64,000 nucleotides of DNA from Sambucus nigra (GCA_949130495.1 OX422215.1:10455302-10519301), one strand, 5' to 3'; shown: positions 1 to 11,859, counted from the stretch's first letter. The notes: a model not told the origin generated them from the letters alone. A program made the numbers and translations.

Positions 1-515
1 AATATGGTTAGTGCTTATGCACCCCGAGTAGGATTAGATGATCACACTAAAGTACAATTTTGGGAACAAATGGATGAACTAATTCAAGAAATAACCATAG
101 GTAATAAAATCTATATACGAGGAGATTTGAATGGTCTTGTAGGAGAAGATCGTGTATGATATGAGATAGTGAATAAAGGATATGGTTTTAGAGATAGGAA
201 CGACGGTGAAGAGTCTATCTTAGATTTTACGATAGCTTATGATTTTGAAGTTGTAAATACATATTTGAATAAGAGGCTTGAACAATTAATGTCTTATAAA
301 AGTGAAACGAATATGAGCCAAATAGACTTTTTATTACTAAAAAAGAATACCGTTTAACATGTAAAGACTGTAAGGTTATCCCAGAGAGAGAGCTTAACCT
401 CACAGCATAAGATAATGGTGTTGGATATAAATGTTAAAAATCAATTACGAGTGTGAAAAGAGAAGATTAATCTATGAACTAGGTGGTGGAACTTAAAAGG
501 ACAGAAATTAGAACT
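1..515 (+). pseudogene. RTE-like LINE, piece 1 (endonuclease domain)
   Basis: This is the APE-type endonuclease part of a plant non-LTR retrotransposon ORF. It would nick target DNA for target-primed reverse transcription. The plus frame from position 1 reads through an SAYAPRVG motif, a GDLNG motif (the conserved GDFNxH region) and a C-terminal SQIDFLL motif. A stop (TGA at 157-159) interrupts the frame, and the 3' part has further stops. The reading stops at 515 because LTR element E is inserted there and resumes in register at 47,414. The start lies outside the window. Assignment to the RTE clade is an inference from family resemblance. The copy is dead. Confidence 0.85.
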
Positions 516-724
516 TGATACGGGAGCATATAGGACTTAGTCATCATTTTTGTTATTTTTACCCTTTTGTCCCCCTTTAGTATAAATACCCGGAAGGCTC
601 TCATTTGTTGCACTTTTGCCCATTTGATATTAAGAGACTAGAGAGAGAAATAAAAAACCCTTGTTTATTTTCCATATTATGTAGATAATAATTCTTTTAT
701 GCTTTCGCACCCTTAATTACATCA
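516..724 (+). repeat. Element E 5' LTR
   Basis: Short LTR of 209 bp, starting TG and ending CA. A TATAAATA box lies at 581-588, with the transcript leader GCTCTCATTTGT just downstream. It matches 47,164-47,408 over most of its length. It is about 36 bp shorter, mainly from deletions near the start and in the GTT-rich stretch seen in the 3' copy. Confidence 0.88.
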
Positions 725-726
725 AA

Positions 727-738
727 TTGGTATGAGAG
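727..738 (+). promoter_or_regulatory. Element E primer-binding site (tRNA-Met type)
   Basis: TTGGTATGAGAG lies two bases after the 5' LTR. It matches the TTGGTATCAGAG consensus complementary to the 3' end of tRNA-Met, with one change. Confidence 0.85.
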
Positions 739-740
739 TG

Positions 741-1407
741 TGGTTTGTTCTTGGATCAACCAGGTTCATCGAATATTGGGATTTATATTGGATACATCCG
801 CATGAAACCCAAACTAGCCATAGTGGTGCTCAAATGCGCATACCATTATCCTTGTCCAGCGAAGTCGGACTTGAACGAAAGACCATCGCCCCCGCAGAAC
901 TACCGATGTTGCCCAGTGGACCTCCTACTGCCAAGTAAGGCAAAATACACATAAACATATCTTCGGTGCTGCCCCAGGAGGCACTAGATCATCTCTCACG
1001 CACTCGTACGACAATTTGAGGAGATCGCGACCCGCGTCAAACCAGAACACGCCAGAATTAGCTTTCGGAAATCCAATAATCAACATCTGATTTCGATTTT
1101 TCAGTAGTTGCGATCAAGGCAGTGGATCAAGGGTGTAATACTCTTTGTAGTAATGGTACTTATATATTATATTAATAATCGAAATACGTTCGAAAGAAAA
1201 AATTGTGAAAAAATGAACAATTATACAATATTTGCCTTATGTAAGACATTGGGATTATTTAGATACTTTGTTCACAAAATAAATAAATGTAAATGCACCA
1301 GAGCAGTTAAGCCATATTTAAGTACCTAAAAGGGCCAGCTATATTAGAGTTATTAATTTAAAAGAAGTAATTTTCTTGGTATAATCCACGCTTTCATTTT
1401 ATATGCT
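741..1407 (+). other. Element E 5' leader and decayed gag region
   Basis: The first part (741 to about 1,090) is GC-richer than its surroundings and presumably held the leader and start of gag, but I could not recognise a gag domain. From about 1,090 the sequence is AT-rich and shows no coding signal. The break between element E sequence and later insertions cannot be placed. Confidence 0.4.
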
Positions 1408-1650
1408 TTATAAAGTAACACATTCCGAAAAGAACCAAAGTTCCAGATTCGATATGGGACAATTTAGTATTTCTTCATTCATTTTCATCCAATAAAAAAA
1501 TATTGTTTCTTCGTATGAACATCCACGAATCTGATCTATTACCCTTCGCGCTTTGTGAGAAAACATAGATATATGTTGACCTAAAGCGTATATGTAAGGA
1601 CACAAATTTCTAATTGAGTCCATATGTAGCATTGGCTTAATTCTGAACAA
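1408..1650 (-). pseudogene. rpl22: Chloroplast rpl22-like (uL22c) fragment
   Basis: Plastid rpl22 encodes ribosomal protein uL22. On the minus strand, 1,592 down to about 1,504 encodes YALGQHISM, then [11 protein letters not shown] and SYEET with one or two changes, which is the N-terminal core of the plastid protein. Upstream and downstream parts of this 80-codon frame do not match what I know of rpl22, so only about 30 codons are convincing. The simplest reading is a nuclear copy of plastid DNA (NUPT) trapped in this repeat nest. It is not a functional gene. The match is from memory of the family, not a search. Confidence 0.55.
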
Positions 1651-1815
1651 AACAATTGAGTCATGGGATAAAAGTTTTCACCCTTCCAAGCCTATGACGA
1701 GTGTTGGTTGAAGACGATGCAGCCTAGATATTAAAGTTCATCCTTTTTGGGTTTTTGTGCCACATCTCATGTCATCAACATGAGGATTCCAACGTCTCCA
1801 AAATGTATGAATGCA

Positions 1816-1820
<5 letters not shown>

Positions 1821-1854
<34 letters not shown>
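1821..1854. repeat. TA dinucleotide microsatellite
   Basis: About 17 uninterrupted TA units. They separate the rpl22-like part from LTR-like segment H. Confidence 0.95.
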
Positions 1855-1857
<3 letters not shown>

Positions 1858-2439
1858 AGACTTGGAATATGTTTATGGGTGTTATTTTTGTCTAAACGAC
1901 TTTTATTTTCAGAAAATATTTTTAGAACTTTGTATAAAAAAATTTAGGCACAAAATGCAATTTTAAAAATTTTCTGAAAAGTCGTTCGAAAGAATTTTTC
2001 TCGTTCCAACGAGCTCGTTCGAACGACATTGCTAACGAGGTTTAAACGACATTTGTTTAAATTCTTTGTTTTTCCGTTCGAAGTTTCGTCCAAACCATCT
2101 CATTTGAACGAGTTTTTCCAACAAAATTTTAGCCTTGTTTTGGTTATGTTTCCTCGTTCGAACATGGTCGTTCGAACGATATCAAAATTTCGTTCGAAGG
2201 ACATTTCCGTGGGAACAGTTATTTGTTAATTTTTCCCATTTCCACACATTTTTATCCCCACTACTTTTGACAGTTTTTAATCATTTTGGGACAAATTTTT
2301 CCACAGACTTTTCACCTCATCCTTGAGAGCTTTTTGAGAGAGAAAAACTTCCTTAGAAAATTTCCTTTCGTGTGTTTGATTTCCATGGTTTAAATTCTTT
2401 AAAAAACACATACACCCATATGTTTTAGTTTAAATCTAA

Positions 2440-2523
<84 letters not shown>

Positions 2524-3300
2524 TTGGAGAATTTTGGCACCGGGTTTTCTCTACACCAACAAGAAGCGAAGTTTGGGTTCATTCTCTACCCATAAAGGAG
2601 AAGATTTGTTTTGTTGCGGCTTTCTCACTTGGTGAAAGGTACCATGTGTGGTTGACGGTTGCTATGCTTCGATTGGTGGGCTCCAAGACTGCGATGGACA
2701 TCGTGGTTATTTGCTAGACGGAGGTATTTGCAAGAAGAAACGTCAGGGCTTGAATGGAGTCAAGTCGAGTGTTGTAAGTCATTTTGTCTTGTAATTGTAA
2801 AACCATATCTAGTGAATTTGTTAAGCTAGGATCGTCTGAGGTTTTTCCCATTGTAGATTTTCCTCGTACATCATCGTGTATTGAGATTGTTTCTTTTATC
2901 TTGTTTATCTCACCTAGAACGCATGCATAGATTAAAAAGATAAATTTTGATTTAATTTACAATCTTGCTTAATTTGGTGCTAAAAATATATTTAGTTAAA
3001 TTTAATTTAATTTAAGTTGGCACAATTTAATTTGATAAAATTTGGTTTGGCCTATATCGAAAATGAATTAATTATTGTTAGGCAAATTTCAGGACTTGGG
3101 TTGAATTAATTGTGTTTAAGTGAATATTAATGTTTGAGTGGTTTTTATTTCAATTCTAGTTTAGTTTAATTTTAATTTGGAAGAAATTAAAATTTGAAGT
3201 TTGTTTTTTATTAAAGTTTGAATTGAATTTTAGGTGGAAATTTTATTGAACAATCTCATTTATTTTAAAGATTTTAAAATTTGGAGGCCTTGTGTGCCAA
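1855..3300 (+). other. Segment H: unassigned LTR-like sequence with TTCGAA palindromes
   Basis: No coding capacity. Between 1,981 and 2,201 there are at least eight copies of a TCGTTCGAACGA-type palindrome, exact at 2,015-2,026 and 2,168-2,179. A long TA tract and a GC-richer leader-like part follow (about 2,540-2,790). After that comes a stretch with TTTTCCTCGTACATCATCGTG, worded like the R-U5 part of plant copia LTRs. An AT-rich tail runs from about 2,930 to 3,290. I could not find a paired copy, a TSD or a primer-binding site. It may be a solo LTR or a truncated copy. Orientation is guessed from the leader-like part. Confidence 0.4.
2441..2521. repeat. TA dinucleotide microsatellite
   Basis: About 40 perfect TA units inside segment H. 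Confidence 0.97.
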
Positions 3301-4047
3301 CAGTATACTTCTATTTTTCTCTTCTTTAACATAAACATAAAGTTCTCTTCCTACTAATGATAAGAATAGCTAAATTTCCAATCACTATTCACTGTCAAGT
3401 CATACAAGATTCTTCACCGATTCTACCCATAACTATATCCATAACATCCAACACTGAAAATCAAACCAAGAACCAACCCCGAACGAGTCATGAACCACCG
3501 AAATTTCAAGAAAGCATTGTCCACAATCAATATTTATTGTCTTGTTCTTCCAAATAATCCAAGATCAATCATAATACCAACCCTAGCCAAATTCAACAGG
3601 AAAAAAAATATTGACGCCAAACCCTATTAACCCCAAACTCAAGAAACTCTAATATCCAATCCCACAAGAAGCCTTAATCCTTTATTAAAATAGTGAGCCT
3701 CATTGGGTATCCTCCCTATCCCTACCAATGTACCATTATCTATCCCTCAATTCAATTGTCGGCGTTGTGACTCTTTTTGTCGTGCTCAAGCTAGACTTAT
3801 CGATATTTTCACCACCTACACGCACAGCGTCATAATCACAATTTTAGTGGACCCCAATCACCCCTATTCGTGATGACTAATGGATTCGTACGAGTATTTT
3901 CTTTACATGTTTTACCGCGAGAGGGAGACTTTGTACGATAATCATTAACGATGGAGAGAGCAACAATTTGGGGGCTCAAGAAATGGAAGATAAGTTGAAA
4001 CTTCCCACACTATAATGAGCCTCCTTGTGCCGAATTGGATGGTTGAG
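3301..4047. other. No recognisable gene; flank of element A
   Basis: AT-rich and low in coding signal. It ends with the caata target site of element A, and the same caata resumes at 14,852. It may be decayed gag of element E, but no motif supports that. Confidence 0.35.
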
Positions 4048-4596
4048 CAATATGTGACACCCTGCCTAATTAAATACTGGATGATCAGTCCTTTATTAAA
4101 TTATAACCAAGGTGACGGTTGGTTCATTCTTAGCATCATTGTGGCAAAATAACTTTTCCAATTAAACACCCTAAATAATTAAGCTACATGACAAAACCAT
4201 TTTTATTTAAAACATTAACTCCATAATTAATTTAAACCCAATAATAAAACCTTTCATAATTCATAGCTTAAGAGTCACACAATAACTAGACTGGAAAAGA
4301 TAATCCAAGCAATTTAAGCATTCAAATAAATAATTCCAACTTTAAATCATCAAAGGAAAAACATCCTGATAGTAAAAATCTCAAAGTAGAAATACTGAAA
4401 GTAAAGGAATCACAATCTCTGACAAAACCAACTGAATAAGGAAAAAAGGCGACACATGCCCAACTGGATAAAAATAGAACTAGGAGTGGAATCAATAATG
4501 AGGTTGTCTAAGCAAGAGGCCTGCAACTCCCACCTAAGCTGCAGCATGTTCCTTCCAAAGGATCCTAAGCATGACGCCCTTGTGGTTGGGCACCTG

Positions 4597-4598
<2 letters not shown>

Positions 4599-4645
<47 letters not shown>
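4599..4645. repeat. TA microsatellite in element A LTR
   Basis: About 23 TA units. The partner LTR has only about five at the equivalent site (12,421-12,431), so the tract expanded or shrank after insertion. Confidence 0.93.
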
Positions 4646-4647
<2 letters not shown>

Positions 4648-5891
4648 AGAGAGAAGAGATAACAGGAAACGGGTCAATGCCCGATTGTAAAACAGTTTAA
4701 AATTTAGTTTAGCAAGTATTTAAAACGCTTACCGGCTAATGCAACAATCATATTAGTATGCGGCCCTCTCTTGAGAAATTTCTTACCTCTCTTCTAATGT
4801 GCACACCTACTGCACTAGGAATCCCTACAAGTTAAGCTTATCTTACATTTCTTATCAGGTTTCATGTCGGCCATTACTAGGACTAAGACAATTAATTTCT
4901 GAGAATAAAGTTTCATAAGGATTTAATTTCATTATAAAGTACTTCAGTATTTACTCAAACTTTTCAAACACTTATATCAAAGTTGAAATATTTATTCATT
5001 ACTTAACTACTTTTAGTCACAGTAGAAAGTTCCCAAATTTCAAGTCTATATATATATTAATCACTCCGAAAATATATATATATACTATCGGCACCCCACA
5101 TAAATTTATGGTGCTGGCATACTCTGCTATCAAGTCCCCGTATCACTCGTACTAAGGGAAATACTAGTTCGAAATCTCTCTCGAACTGTATTAACACAAA
5201 ACACATACAAATTGAGGCGAAGCATAGTTCCAAGTCACTAAGAGGTCAGCACATACCCTCACGTCTCTTAGGACCATCTGAATATCGATCTGATAGCCTG
5301 TACCAAGGATTCCTGTGTTCTAGGGTACAAGTCAATATCCCCCATAAAGGTCCCATCGGGATAAGACTGTCCCAGCGCGGTAACCTCAGTGATAGCAAGT
5401 AGCGTGGGCATGATTTTTACACGTATATAGTATATGAACAATCACAGTCATATGTGTATACTACCATTCCCAATTCTATTTTATGTACACCCATGACCCA
5501 TACTTATGATATTCATTATTAGTACACATTACTATATTATCCCGTATAACGGTTCGTCTCTTTTATTCTTATTTATGGGATTATTCCAAACTTAGTTCGT
5601 AACACTCGTAGAATCCTCTCTCCCTATATGTAATTTCAGTAGGTACTCTTTTATTTTAAGACGTAACTTCCTTACGAGCTTCACCCTTTAGACACACGTT
5701 CCCATTATTCCTTAAGTGTAAAACACTTTCGTTAATGTTAATCTCATCTTACATTAAAGGTTCCATTTTTATAAAGTCCTACTGGTCTTCTTTATATCCC
5801 AAAATGTTCTAACAATAATGTCCAAGGATTACTATTCATTTAAATTGGAATAAATTATTTAAAAAGGGGAATATGAGTTTTCCAGGAGGGG

Positions 5892-5947
5892 TCGATCGAT
5901 CGATGGTAGGGTCTCGATCGATCGATGCACTTTGGTCGATCGATCGA
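5892..5947. promoter_or_regulatory. Three palindromes TCGATCGATCGA at exact 22-bp spacing
   Basis: Perfect 12-bp palindromes start at 5,892, 5,914 and 5,936. The minus-strand TATA-like box is about 95 bp further along in element orientation, so they sit where upstream promoter elements would. Function is inferred from position only. The partner LTR keeps the spacing at 13,676, 13,698 and 13,720 but the palindromes are eroded. Confidence 0.6.
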
Positions 5948-7056
5948 TCAAGCAGTTATGGCGAAACAGCAGAATTAACAGTTACGGGAATCCTATATCC
6001 AAATCATCCTTTTTCACTCCCAAACTCCCAACAATTGATACTATAAAGTTATATGCCCAAATAGATAATATTCTACGTAAAACATGCGAGTTTCATCAAG
6101 TATAACGAATTAAAAGGGCCAAAATCCATATAAATATCAAGAACCCTAATATTATCTTTAACTTAGTTCTTCCCATTCTTTTTCCAGATTTTCTACTCCT
6201 AACTCAATGCAATTTTGTGGTTCAACCTCTACATATGAATTTGATTTCCAGAATATGATTATCACCTCTACGTCATGTAATTTCTAGTCTCCAATATATG
6301 CTTTCTTTCATAAAACTAGTCCTAATCAACCCTAAACTAATATAATTGAAGCATTAACTAAAATAAAGCAAGATAGATACTTGCCTGGAAATATTTGTCT
6401 TGGATTTGTGGAAAATATTGGTGTGGTTGTGATCCTCGCTGCGCGATTTATAATTTGGCAGCGACGGCGGTGCAAACGGTGGAGTTCTTGGCCTAGAACT
6501 CCTTGGAAAGCTTCTCCTCTTCCTCTCCAATGGTCGTCTTTTATTTTTGGTTATTCTAACCCTAGAAGACAACTCCTACCATCTGATATAACCTTAGAAA
6601 ATTCGTGGGTTCCCATGCCCAAAAATACAAAATGTCTAAACGCCCTCCCGGGATGTTAATTAGGCCTAAAAACTCCCCGAGACCCAAACTAAACCCCCGG
6701 GTACATTATTTTGACTATCTAGACCCTTCCGGATGCATTAACGTACTCAAAATGACCATACGGGTGACTCATAATTTAGTCACTTTTAATAGTTTGAATT
6801 TAATCCCGACACGATACAGGCGCATTCCGATAAATTTCTAAAATTATCAAATTAGATTCTTGTGATAATTCTACTAAATTTAATTACACATCTTACTTTA
6901 CCCATAAAGTAATTTACAACAAAATTCCAATAATTACTAACTCTCATCACGCTAGTAAATATTAAAATGATTTCCAGATTAATATTAAATTAATATCTCT
7001 AATTAAATTTAATAAATCCCCAACATTTAAAAATCATAAAAATACGGGGTATTACA

Positions 7057-7072
7057 TACTTCCCCCCTAATA
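7057..7072 (-). promoter_or_regulatory. Element A polypurine tract
   Basis: On the minus strand it reads TTAGGGGGGAAGTA directly before the 3' LTR. This primes plus-strand DNA synthesis in LTR elements. Confidence 0.85.
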
Positions 7073-8158
7073 ACGGAATTTCATCCCGAAATTCGAAAAA
7101 TAAAGTATACCTGGTAAGAATAACTCTAGGTATTTCTCACGCATGTCTGCCTCATGCTCCCAAGTGGATTCCGCCACATTATGATGCTCCCACTGAACCC
7201 GTACAAGTAGGACTACTTTCGACCTCAATCTCCTTTCGCTATAGTCTAGAATAGCCATTGGCCTCACCTCGTAAGAGCTATCGGGATATAAGTCAATCTC
7301 CTCAATCGCGATGTGGGTGTAGGCCATATCATCCCGAAGGTATCGCCGCAACGACAAGATGTGAAATACATCGTGAATGCGGTGTAAATGCTCTGGCAGT
7401 TCCAATCTGTATGCTACCGGCCCAATCCTCTCGATAATGGGAAATGGTCCCATGTACCTAGGGGCCAATTTACCTTTCTTCCCAAAGCTCATCACTCCTT
7501 TCATAAGAGATACACGTAGTAATATTTGGTCCCCCATATTAAACTCTCGGAAAAATCGTTTTGCATCGGCGTAGCTTTTCTGCCTGTCCTGGGCTACCCG
7601 AATGCGATTCCTGATAATCTCAATCCTAGCGAAGGTTTCCTGAATCACCTCTGGTTCGAGAAACTTGTTGTCCCCCACCTCTACCCAACAAGTTGGAGAA
7701 CAAAATGGTCTGCCATACAATGCCTCAAATAGAGCCATGCCAATCGTGAACTGATAAGAGTTATTATAAGTAAACTCCACCAGTGGAAGGTGTGGCTCCC
7801 AACCTCCTCCAAAATCAAGGACACACATGCGTAGCATATCTTCCAACATCTGATTAGTACTCTCTGTTTGTCCATCTGTCTGCGGGTGATAAGTTGAACT
7901 CAACCTCAACTCTGTACCCATGGCCTCCTGAAAGCTCTCCCAGAAACGCGACACAAAAATCTTGTCTCTATCTGACACAATATCCAGGGGTACCCCATGT
8001 AGTTTAACAATCTCGGCAATGAACAACTGAGCATACTGGCCCGTGGTATAGTCTGTTCGTACTGGCAAAAAATGAGCCACCTTTGTCAAATGGTCCACAA
8101 TCACCCAGATGGAGTCGTGACCCCGCTGTGATGTAGGTAACCCAGTAATAAAATCCAT
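7067..8158 (-). CDS. pol: Element A integrase core plus chromodomain (open fragment of pol)
   Basis: 363 codons stay open on the minus strand. Integrase joins element DNA to the host chromosome. The frame starts inside pol at the first catalytic-Asp motif (MDFITGLP), then has SDRD for the second Asp and QTDGQTE for the Glu, so the DDE set is present. A GPF-type linker follows (KLAPRYMGPFPI), and a chromodomain-like tail occupies about residues 297-350 (VQWEHHN, STWEHEADM). There is no own start. The piece is normally part of a polyprotein, and the neighbouring RNase H part is separated from it by a stop (TAA near 8,188). The last 12 residues run to the PPT. Confidence 0.85.
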   Translation of the reverse strand: MDFITGLPTSQRGHDSIWVIVDHLTKVAHFLPVRTDYTTGQYAQLFIAEIVKLHGVPLDIVSDRDKIFVSRFWESFQEAMGTELRLSSTYHPQTDGQTESTNQMLEDMLRMCVLDFGGGWEPHLPLVEFTYNNSYQFTIGMALFEALYGRPFCSPTCWVEVGDNKFLEPEVIQETFARIEIIRNRIRVAQDRQKSYADAKRFFREFNMGDQILLRVSLMKGVMSFGKKGKLAPRYMGPFPIIERIGPVAYRLELPEHLHRIHDVFHILSLRRYLRDDMAYTHIAIEEIDLYPDSSYEVRPMAILDYSERRLRSKVVLLVRVQWEHHNVAESTWEHEADMREKYLELFLPGILYFSNFGMKFRY

Positions 8159-8188
8159 GGAAATACTCTCCCACTTCCACGTGGGTAT

Positions 8189-9050
8189 TTACAACGACTG
8201 AAGAAACCCCGGTGGTTTCTGGTGGTCTACCTTTACCATCTGGTAAGTATAACACTTGGACACGAACTTAGCAATGTCCTTCTTCATCCCACTCCACCAG
8301 TATTGTTGCCTCATATCCTGATACATCTTATCTCCCCTGGGATGCATCGCAAATATGGACCCGTGAGACTGTGTCATCATTGCATGACGTAAGTCTGCTC
8401 CTTCTAGGATCACTAATCTCCCATTAAACCTCAAACCTCCATCGAAACCAACTGAATAGGGCTCAGCGCCCTCGGCTAAAAGCCGTACAATCTGCTCCTG
8501 GAAAAATGAGTCTGCTGACTGTGCATGTATTACCCTCGTAATAATCTCGGGTGTCACTGTCATAGTAGATATGAAGAAACGGACTACCGCATCCTGGTGA
8601 CCCAACTCTTTCCACTTTGTTTTCCAGACATCCGCTACGTCCTCTACCGGTCTACGACGCAACGCATCAGCAACCACGTTGGCCTTCCCTGAATGGTACT
8701 GTATGTCGAATTGATAGTCTTTCACAAACTCTAACCACCTGCACTGACGCATATTCAGCTCTCGCTGAGTGAAGAAGTACTGCAGTGACTTGTGGTCTGT
8801 GAACAAGCGAAAGTTATCCCCCAATAAATAATGTCTCCATATCCTTAATGCAAAGACGACCGCGGCTAACTCTAGGTCGTGAGTGGGGTAATTCTCTCAT
8901 GTGGCTTAAGCTTGCGGGAGGCAAAAGTTATAGCCTTCTCCTCCTGCTGAAGTACTCCCCCGAGTCCCCATAGGTAGGCGTCGGTGTAAACCAGCTACTC
9001 CAAGCCCGGATTGGATAAAGCAAGAACTGGTGCCGAAGTCAGCTTGTCTT
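8189..9050 (-). pseudogene. pol: Element A RNase H and zinc-binding HHCC region, frameshifted
   Basis: 8,189-8,824 encodes FTDHKSLQYF, VADAL and the HHCC zinc finger ahead of integrase (MHPRGDKM, KCYTYQ). The last cysteine pair is altered: CxxC reads CYTY, so the finger is probably damaged. One base is missing near 8,897 relative to element B (KPHEKNYPTHD region), which shifts the frame for the first part of RNase H (8,825-9,050). Confidence 0.8.
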
Positions 9051-9775
9051 TCAGCTCATCGAATTCCAATTGACAAGTATCGTCCCAAACATATGGTATC
9101 CCTTGCAAGTCAGGTTTGTCAATGGACCCGCTATCTTGGAGAAGCCTCGGAGGAATATCTTGTAATACCTGGCTAGCCCCAAGAAACTATGCACTTCCGT
9201 CGGTGTCGTGGGCTGTCCCCACTCCCTTACTGCTGATACTTTACTCGGGTCAGCCGCTATCCCTAATTCGGATACAACATGTCCCAAAAACTGCACCTCC
9301 CATAACCAGAATCCGCACTTCTTGTACTTAGCATACAATTGATGCTCTCATAGAGTCTGAAGGACCTGCCTCAAGTACTCTGCATGCTCTTCCTCAATGT
9401 GTGAATATATCAAGATATCATCTATGAAGACGATGACAAACTGATCTAAGAACTCTCTGAACACTCGATTCATCAAGTCCATGAATACGGCTGGAGCATT
9501 TGTGAGTCCAAATGGCATCACTCTGAACTCATAGAACCCATATGTCGTCAAGAAAGCAGTCTTCGAAACATCTTGCTCCCTAATCCGTAGCTGATGGTAT
9601 CCTGACCTCAAATCTATCTTCGAAAAGAAAGTTGCTCCCCTCAGCTGGTCGAACAGATCATCGATTCGAGGCAACGGATATTTGTTCCGTATCGTGACCT
9701 TGTTCAGCTCTCGGTAGTCCACGCATAACCTAAGTGAACCATCTCTCTTCTTCATAAATAAAACTGGAGCGCCCC
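9051..9775 (-). pseudogene. pol: Element A reverse transcriptase, broken
   Basis: Reverse transcriptase copies element RNA into DNA. 9,348-9,755 holds [37 protein letters not shown] and the catalytic FIDD. A TGA at 9,348-9,350 stands where element B has CGA, a C-to-T change at a CpG. The same frame then continues through the thumb ([13 protein letters not shown]) until a one-base deletion near 9,105. Upstream of 9,755 the link to protease carries more stops. Confidence 0.83.
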
Positions 9776-11688
9776 AAGGTGAGGTACTCCTATGAATAAA
9801 GCCCTAGCCCAATAGCTACTCTGTCTAATCTCCTAACTCCTTCATTTCTGCTGGAGCCATACAGTACGGAGCACGTGCTATCGGTTGAGTATCCGGTAAC
9901 AAGTCTATGACGAAATCTATCTCTCGACTGGGGGGGTAGGCCTGGTATTTCCTGAAATACATCATAATATTCACGAACTACTGGGATCGAGTCTAAGGGA
10001 ATCATGACCTCATTAGAGGTATCCTCCTCTATGTAATACAAATAAGCGGAAGAGCCTCCCTCTAGGCGAGGCATCGCCACTAGAAACATCTCCTGCCTCG
10101 GAATGGAAAAGATAATATTCCCACCGAAACAATCTATCATGGCTCTGTATGCCGCGAGCCAATCCATGCCAATAATAACATCGTGCTCATACATATCTAA
10201 GAATAACATGTCTGCTGGTAAGATTAAGCTACCAATGTCTACTTCCACACCTCGGCATATAAAGAAAATTAATGACCCATTTCCCAGTGGTGAGTTTAGG
10301 CATGTCACAGTGCTCTCTGTTGTGGCTAATAATCCTAAGGCCTTCGCAAAGTGAGTAGCTATAAAATAGTGTGTCTCCCCAGTATCAAATAAAACTTGAC
10401 CCATAGTACCATGGATAGGAAACGTACCCTCAATCGTGAGTAGACACGTCCGTACTGTAACTTCCCCTGCTGTACTGACGTGGCTGGGATGGCTGGTAGG
10501 GCTGGTGCCTGAGCTGGTGCTGGGAGGGCAACTGGAAAAATGGCCTCTGTAGCTCATTATGGCCACCCTGCTGCTGTGGGGATCTATCTCCCTCTGGACA
10601 ATCATGGTGCCTATGGCCATTTTTACCACACCCAAAGCATCGGCCCCTGAAATTTTCTTCCCTCTGTCCCTACTGATTACGGCCCTGCTGGCCGTTACCA
10701 CCCCGCTATTGTCCTGCTGGCCCTGCTAAAAATGTTGTTGGCCCTGATGGCCCTGCGACTGACGATGTTGGCCCTGCTGGCCCTGCCTAAACCCCCCAAA
10801 TCCCTATCTGGAGTCACCTGATCGGAACCGCTTAGCAGGGTCCCCCTGATGGGAACTCTGCTCATGATGACAAGTCTGTCCCTGAGATATCGGTGCTCCA
10901 CCAGTACTATTACCCCCTGTCCTGCCCTGCTGGATGGACTCTCCTACTCATTTGCTTCCCTGCAGATGGAAGCGGTGATCCTGGCAGTGTAACAAAGAGG
11001 CATTAAGTACATCTGTGTAGTTATTCAGTGACAGATTGCCTATGAGATGCTGATGGATCCTCCAGGCCAACCCATCCACAAATAATTGTATCTTCTTCCC
11101 CTCAGTGGGTGCCTCATCTGGCACTATAGTGAGAAGTTTAGTGAACTCCTCCTCGTACTCCGCAACAGTCATATTCTCCTATTTCAGATTCAGTACCGTC
11201 CGCCTCATCTCAGTCTGCACGGCGGATGGAAAGTATTTGGGGTCAAACCGCGCCCAAAATGATTGAATAGTAATAATGTCCCTGTCCTCCAAGGTGGTGG
11301 TGGATTTCCACCACTGCAAAGCGGCCCCCACTAGCTTGAAGGATGCCAACAGCTGTTTTTGCACGTCCGTGCACTTGTACATGCGCAGATGCCTCTGGAT
11401 ATCTTTCTTCTATTGGCTGGCTACAATGATCTCCAAACTACCCGCGAACTCTGGGGGATGCGCCTTCTGGAAGGCATCCCTAACTCGCTCTCATGCAGAT
11501 GGAAGCTGTGCCGGTACTGGCGCCACTTCCTGAACCTGGGGTGGAGCCTGCTGCACTACTGCTAATGCGGCATTCACCGCCTGAGCAACTATAGCGGCTA
11601 CCTCGGTTGCGTTCATCGTTCCCTGAACCGGAGCTGCTGGCTGCTCGGCCTAGGCACGTCTGTCCTTGGGTGCCTGTCATGGAGGCAT
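9776..11688 (-). pseudogene. gag: Element A gag and protease, broken
   Basis: Gag forms the virus-like particle and protease cuts the polyprotein. The start matches element B: an ATG at 11,688 beginning MPP. Recognisable parts are the Retrotrans_gag core ([33 protein letters not shown]) across 11,179-11,640 and 10,948-11,172, a Q/G-rich stretch, and the protease motif LFDTGETH near 10,395. Several stops lie at sites where element B has CGA, TGG or CAG. The protease keeps DTG, but G-E replaces the usual G-A after it. Confidence 0.82.
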
Positions 11689-11859
11689 CTGAAACGTAAA
11701 GGAATTTATTTGTCTACAGTTATTATCAAATCCCAAATAGCTGAAGACGTAAGCGTAAATGCAAGAATACAACAATCCTAAAAATAGGGCTCTATAGCAA
11801 GAACGCTAAGCTAAAAGCGAAATAAGCCGTACAGATCATAAAGGACACTAGAACCTGAT

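Larger units (their letters stand above)
4053..7056 (-). repeat. Element A LTR (3' LTR in element orientation)
   Basis: 3,004 bp. On the minus strand it starts TGTAATACCCC and ends GGTGTCACA. A TATATAAAG-type box reads on the minus strand near 5,790-5,797 inside a block shared with element B (ccagtagga). A TA microsatellite lies at 4,599-4,645. An exon-like frame ends at AG|GCAAGT near 6,380. Confidence 0.93.

Noticed and set aside
7377..7732. Plus-strand frames opposite element A and B pol and gag (for example 10,103-10,354, 41,225-41,687)
   Set aside because: Shadows of the minus-strand genes, which carry clear domains.
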